A stretch of 64,000 nt of DNA from Kingdonia uniflora. Lineage: Eukaryota > Streptophyta > Magnoliopsida > Ranunculales > Circaeasteraceae. Positions 59,447 through 64,000 of the stretch are shown piece by piece. The notes under the pieces were generated by a model. That model was not told the DNA's origin and ran no database searches. It saw only the letters and a program-made list of their open reading frames with translations. The translations under genes were made by a program, and so were the position numbers. Location of the stretch: contig JACGCM010001796.1 of the NCBI GenBank assembly GCA_014058105.1, positions 1,178,001 to 1,242,000 of the forward strand, read 5' to 3'. Every line of letters begins with the position of its first letter. Within the stretch, counting starts at the first letter, position 1.

Positions 59447-60589
59447 AGGGAGGGTAAGGGCTAGAGTTTCAGAGGTGGGAGAATTAATACATAAAAATAG
59501 ATTTACACCATGCCTTGTTTATAGTGGCCGATTCTAATTCTAAGGGCCGTTTGTTTTTTGGTCTCTGAGTGAGACTTGATCTGAAATCACTTAGAGGTGT
59601 TCACTATCTGAAGTGGATGCTTCAGTGTTCACTATCTCAACTTATAAGCAAACACCCCCACCTATTCATCACCAATACCACCACCACCACCACCACCACC
59701 CCTTCATCACCAATGTCAACACCACATATACATAAAAAATAACCTGTATATATAGCAAACAAAAATACATTGGTTCATAACATTGGTTTGAAGTTAATAC
59801 AAATACATTGGTATACATAGAAAAAAACTTATATATATAGCAAACACAAATACATTGGTTCCTAAAATTAAATAAAGATTAACATTAGTTTGAAGTTAAT
59901 GCAAAAAAACAAATATCATAGTCTTAAAAGTTATTACAAATACGTATGTGCACCCCTAGCTTTATCCTCTAGCTTGTGTACCTCTAGCTTTATCCTTTTG
60001 ATTGTACAGATTTGGTACCACTGTAACAGATAAACAGAACAACATGGTCAACAACATTCTAAGCAGATGGACAAAGCATTCTAGGCAGATGGTACAGCTA
60101 AACAGATAAATAGATGGACAAAGCATAGCCAACCCCTATAAACAAACAGTTCCAGTTTCTGTAGATGGACATAACAGCATAAGCCCTGCACTTTATAACA
60201 GTATAAACAAACAGTTTAAATTTTTTGCAGATGTACAAATAAACATAACAGTTTTCACTAAATCCTTATTTGAATTTTTTGTTGTTATGATAGGAGCAAT
60301 ACCAAAATGCATCTATCCATTATCTGTTGTGATAGGAGCAATACCATAACACTTCTGCAGATGGACAGATGGACAAAGTTTTCTAGGCTTAGAACACCTA
60401 GAATCGCCTTTATTTCCATTAAAATAATCCATTATCTGTACAGATGGACAAATTTACGTTATAAACATGCACCCAAGATAGACTTGTGTAGAGAAGAGCT
60501 CTTACTTCTTGTTATTTTTTATGTGGTATCCATACTGAAAGTACCAGTCACATATTCATGGAGTATCCTCTGCCTAAATATATCTAGAC
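59447..60589. other. Intergenic with short repeats
   Basis: A GGGCCGTTTGTTTTTTGGTC phrase near 59543 looks like one end of a MITE; its partner was not found. A (CCA)n microsatellite lies at about 59680-59700. An ATACATTGGTT phrase recurs about 59768-59860. From about 60060 to 60455 the word CAGATGGACAAA and variants recur irregularly, a degenerate minisatellite-like pattern. Confidence 0.5.
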
Positions 60590-60630
60590 TTTTTTTTTTT
60601 TTAAGCAAAAAGAAATAGCATAGAAGGGCC

Positions 60631-61077
60631 CTAGGGGCAAAGTGGGTGAACAAATTTTACAAGGTTTGAAGCCTCTAGCGGCTCCGAACAAAAAATAGCT
60701 GGGGAGGTAGCTCCCCTAGTGGCAAGATAATGAGTCTCCAAATTACAAGCACGAGGCACAAAATCTAAACAAAAATCCTGAAAAACAGCAGCAGACGCAC
60801 GCAAGTCTGGGGCCAATGTAAGAGCTCCCCATGATAGGTCATCAGAACAATCCTGGAATGTTCTGACTAAGCGCTGGCAATCCGTCGGGAGGAGAACCCT
60901 TTCCAAACCTAGTCTGTGGGCAGCTGTCATCCCTCTGAGAACTGAGATAGCTTCAGCCTCTTCTGCGTCCGCTGCCTGAGATGAATCAAAATCTGCAGAG
61001 ATAAGAAAAAGAGTGTGAGTTTTGATGGTGAATCCAGAGCCCCCTGGATTATTTGGTTTGTTCCAGGAGGCATCCAC
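60631..61077 (-). pseudogene. LINE RNase H (RVT_3-type) domain
   Basis: Starts with DASWNKPNNPGGSGFTI (first catalytic Asp), then DAEEAEAISVLRGMTAAHRL (Glu) and LPTDCQRLV (second Asp), the RNase H catalytic layout. The end ACNLETHYLA stands where N-x-x-AH-x-LA is usual. Plant L1 elements often carry this C-terminal domain, which removes RNA from the hybrid. It is out of register with the upstream block because of the stop before it. Confidence 0.85.
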
Positions 61078-61089
61078 ATTTATGACTTG

Positions 61090-61848
61090 TCACCCGTCCT
61101 TTGTCGTTGGCGGGGTAGCCTTGGTGGTTGTGGGGGTCTGAGGAATGTCTTTGATTGGGTCGAGTAAGAAACTTTTCGTGCGCTTCAGACAGACCCTTGA
61201 ATTAGTCGTCTTCTGCTCAAAAAGAAGCTCGTTCCGGCTGGTCCAGACAACATACATAATGGTACTCAGGGTACTACAGAAAGCGATGAGACCCGATGGC
61301 CCTCCTTTCATCTGGTAGCACTTCTGGATGATAAAACAAACGGAATCCGAGTACTGGTAATGGTGAAAATCAAGGGTGAGATCAGATTCAGACCAGATGT
61401 CTTTTATCTTGGAGCAGAAAAATAGGGCGCGCGTTGTAGTCTCGAGTTCCTGACCACATCTGGGGCAGTTTGTGTCCCATTCCTTGTCTTCATGCCAAAG
61501 GTTCATCCTTGTAGGGATACCGTCGTGGATTGTTTTCCAGATGAACAGATGGATTCTGGCTGGGACCTGAAGCTTCCAAATGGTCTTCCAGTATAGGCCT
61601 TTGAGGTAAGCTGAATCTTGTCCAGGGGGGTAGTTTGGGTGCTCCTGAATGGAGTAGTCATGGGCGGATCTAACCGTGAGAATGCCATTCTTCTCTTGCT
61701 TCCACCTGAGGACATCTTTTGCCAGATTAGAACTAAGAGGTATAGCCATAATGATGTCAGCGACGTCCTTGTGGAAGTTGGAGTAGATGATGGCGGCGTT
61801 CCAAGTGCGATTTTCCTTGCTAATAAGATCGGAGACATGATGCAGCAT
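61090..61848 (-). pseudogene. LINE zf-RVT (reverse-transcriptase zinc-binding) region
   Basis: Contains IWKLQVPARIHLFIWKTIHD, then the zinc-binding CPRCGQELETTTRALFFC, the typical C-x2-C ... H/F-x-x-C layout of zf-RVT domains in plant LINEs. The conserved histidine expected before the last Cys is Phe here (ALFFC). A stop at 61090 separates it from the RNase H block. Confidence 0.85.
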
Positions 61849-62429
61849 GCGGAAAGGGGAGGCTGGCCCTGCCGACCTACCGAAAGGGATACCAGGGATC
61901 CATGGCTCCAGCCAGAAGTCTACGCTTTCGCCGTTAACGATATGTCACAGGAGCTCAGGCCAAATACGGTTTCGGGCCTTGATAATACCCTTCCAAATCC
62001 AGGAATCAGAGGGAGCCATCGTAGTGAGCATAGGAAAGACATGGCTGGTGTATTTTGCTTTTTAAGTTGTGAGCCCAAAGCTTGTCTGACTCTTTTATGA
62101 TGCGCCAGAATAGTTTGGCCATCAGGGATTGGTTATGATTATTGGCTATTCGGATGCCGAGCCCTCCAAGCTTTTTGGGCTTACAGACTTTTTTCCAGCT
62201 AATAAGGTGAGCTTTATTTTTTCCATCTGCGTTCGTTCCCCAAAGGAAACGAGCATTAAGGGAGTCAAGCTTGTTACAGACTTTAGTTGGAAAAGGGAAA
62301 ACGGACATAAGGAAGGAAAGGATTGCTGAGTAAACAACTTTTATAAGGGTAAGCTTTCCAGCTTGGGAGAGGTTTTTGGCTTTCCAGCCCTCAATCCTAT
62401 TTGTAACCCTGGTGATAATCTCTTAAAAG

Positions 62430-64000
62430 TTTAGAGTTTTGGCCCGATCAAAAAATAGGGTGCACCCAGGTACTTCTTGCCAGTCGTGTCTTTTCTGATG
62501 TGGAGAAGATTTTGGATGAGCTTCTGCTGGCGTTGGTGGTAGTTCTTACTGAAGAGAATACAGGATTTATCAAAATTTATGTCTTGACCAGATACGGCCT
62601 TGAAAGAGTCAAGAGCATCTTTGAGCGACCCTGCTTCTTCCATGTTGGCCTTACAAAAGATGAAGCTGTCATCAGCAAAAAGGAGGTGGGATATAGGCGT
62701 ACTACCTCTAGCTGTCTTGATGCCATGAATTTCTCCTTTGTTCTCTTTTTTAATAATGATGCGAGATAGGAACTCAGAGCAGATAAGGAAAAGGGAGGGG
62801 GAGAGAGGATCTCCTTATTTGAGGCCTCTGTCAGGCTTAAAGAGACCAAAAGGGGTGCCATTTATATTGAAAGAGAGGGAGGTAGTTGAGATGCACTGCT
62901 GAATCCAGTTGCACCACTGCTTGCAGAACCCCATAGCGAGAAGGGTATCATTTAGGAAGTTCCATTCCACCCAGTCAAAAGTTTTGCTCAAATCCAGCTT
63001 AATCACCATTCCCCTAGCCTTACCTTTCTGCTTCCGCAGACTAGAGAGGAGCTCCTGAGCCAAAATGATGTCGTCAAAAATCTGGCGGCTCGGGATGAAA
63101 GTGCTCTGGGTTGGGGAAATGAGCTTGTTTAAGATGGGGCGCAGCCTGGCTGCCAGGATTTTTATGATGATCTTCATCTTAACATTGTACAGGCTGATAA
63201 GTCTAAAATGCTTAGGTTTATCAGGCCTTTTGGTTTTAGGGATGAGGGTGACATTTGTGTGGTTAAACTCAGTAAGAAGAAAACCCGTTTGGAAGAAGGC
63301 AAATGTTGCCTGATGGAGGTCAAGCTTAACCGTCTCCCAGGAGGTTTGATAGAAAATGGGGGTGAAACCGTCTGGGCCAGGGGCTTTGTGAGGGTTCATG
63401 GAGAAGAGGGCTTCCTTCACTTCCTCCATCGACGGCTCTCTAATGAGATGGAAATTATCCTTGTCAGTAATCACTTTTTCAATAACATCCAAATCTTGGA
63501 TTCTAAGCGCCGGCTTCGAAGAGGTGAACAGGTCACGGTAGAATTCTACAAAAGTATCACCAATATCTTTGCGCTCTTGGCTCCACGTTCCATCCGGACA
63601 GCGGATCTTGAAAATCGCGTTCCTTCGCTTACGAAAAATGGTGGAGAGGTGAAAGAATTTGGTGTTTCGGTCGCCTTCACGGAGCCATATCTCACGGGAC
63701 TTGTCTCGCCAAAGGATTTCTTCGTTATCCAGGGTGAGATTGAGCTTGCGCTGGAGATCTTGTTTAAGGAAAGTGTTAGCTTTTGTGGGCACCTTCTGCT
63801 GGATCTCGTTAATCTGATTCCGGATGTGTTGTATGGTATTTGGAATGTGGTTAAACACCTCTTTGTTCTAGGTCATGAGTTCTTTTCTGGTGTGATGGAG
63901 CTTCTTACAGAGGCGCAGAGGACGGGAACCCATTTGGTCGACCATCCAGGCTTTCTTGATGATTTCCTTGCATGTCGGGTTCTTCGTCCATGCCGATTGG
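62430..64000 (-). pseudogene. LINE reverse transcriptase domain, interrupted
   Basis: Reads in order: a linker with WLREGDRNTKFFH, then NPHKAPGPDGFTPIFYQ, NVTLIPKTKRPDKPKHFRLI, KLDLSKTFDWVEW, GLK-stop-GDPLSP, and LLFADDSFIF with the catalytic Asp pair. In the box that is normally GL-(R/K)-QGDPLSP the Gln codon is TAA (62817-62815). A TAG breaks the frame at 63870-63868. The RT copies element RNA at the target nick by target-primed reverse transcription. Confidence 0.9.

Larger units (their letters stand above)
60590..64000 (-). mobile_element. L1-type LINE, 3' part, with decayed ORF2
   Basis: On the minus strand, order is RT (64000 to about 62430), a zf-RVT domain (about 61600-61380), an RNase H domain (61077-60631) and an A tail of about 13 (60602-60590). 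The A tail marks the 3' end of a non-LTR element. The 5' part (endonuclease, ORF1) lies beyond the window or is missing. Stops at 63870-63868 and 62817-62815 plus several further breaks make it inactive. Confidence 0.9.

Noticed and set aside
1..64000. CRISPR arrays, operons, bacterial features, rRNA genes
   Set aside because: Nothing of the kind is present; direct repeats are LTRs, MITEs or microsatellites.

Overview
This is nuclear DNA from a flowering plant, most probably a eudicot. It is AT-rich, its genes have several introns with GT-AG borders, and plant-only families are present (phytocystatin, EAR-motif single-finger C2H2 protein, FBA-type F-box protein, AGC VIII kinase, kinase-PP2C fusion). 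The species cannot be named from the sequence.

Layout. 1-5310: left-truncated, decayed Ty1/copia LTR retrotransposon on the minus strand (LTR, long leader, broken gag, protease and integrase remnants). 6641-14868 (+): NC2-alpha/NF-YC11-like transcription factor, six exons; its fifth intron holds three nested transposons (a Harbinger-like element, split by a small gag-bearing LTR element, which itself contains a MITE with 9-bp target duplications). 20615-16711 (-): phytocystatin with a C-terminal legumain-inhibitor-type extension, four exons. 20858-21254: Tourist-like MITE. 22725-23405 (-) and 33850-34562 (-): two diverged copies of an unrecognised spliced gene. 23700-24062: LINE RNase H remnant. 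24424-24996 (-): RING-H2 gene interrupted by one in-frame stop. 25000-30270: gene-poor, with LTR-like and unassigned sequence. 30537-31766 (+): OXI1-like AGC kinase. 36444-51151 (+): eleven-exon gene for a protein kinase fused to a PP2C phosphatase; its second intron carries a probable 7.1-kb Helitron. 52650-51979 (-): EAR-type C2H2 zinc-finger repressor. 55752-54466 (-): NB-LRR remnant split by a hAT-type MITE. 56275-56730 (+): probable XS-domain remnant. 59446-58265 (-): F-box protein. 64000-60590 (-): LINE with RT, zf-RVT and RNase H domains and several stops.

The genes are independent transcription units, not a pathway cluster. The one meaningful neighbourhood is the convergent pair NF-YC11-like / long phytocystatin, which, as I recall the locus numbers, are also neighbours in Arabidopsis (At3g12480, At3g12490). 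I found no clearly new biological system. The more interesting points are the transposon nesting, the probable Helitron in the kinase-PP2C intron, the duplicated gene whose two copies keep reading frame through different splice phases, and the RING-H2 gene with a single stop.
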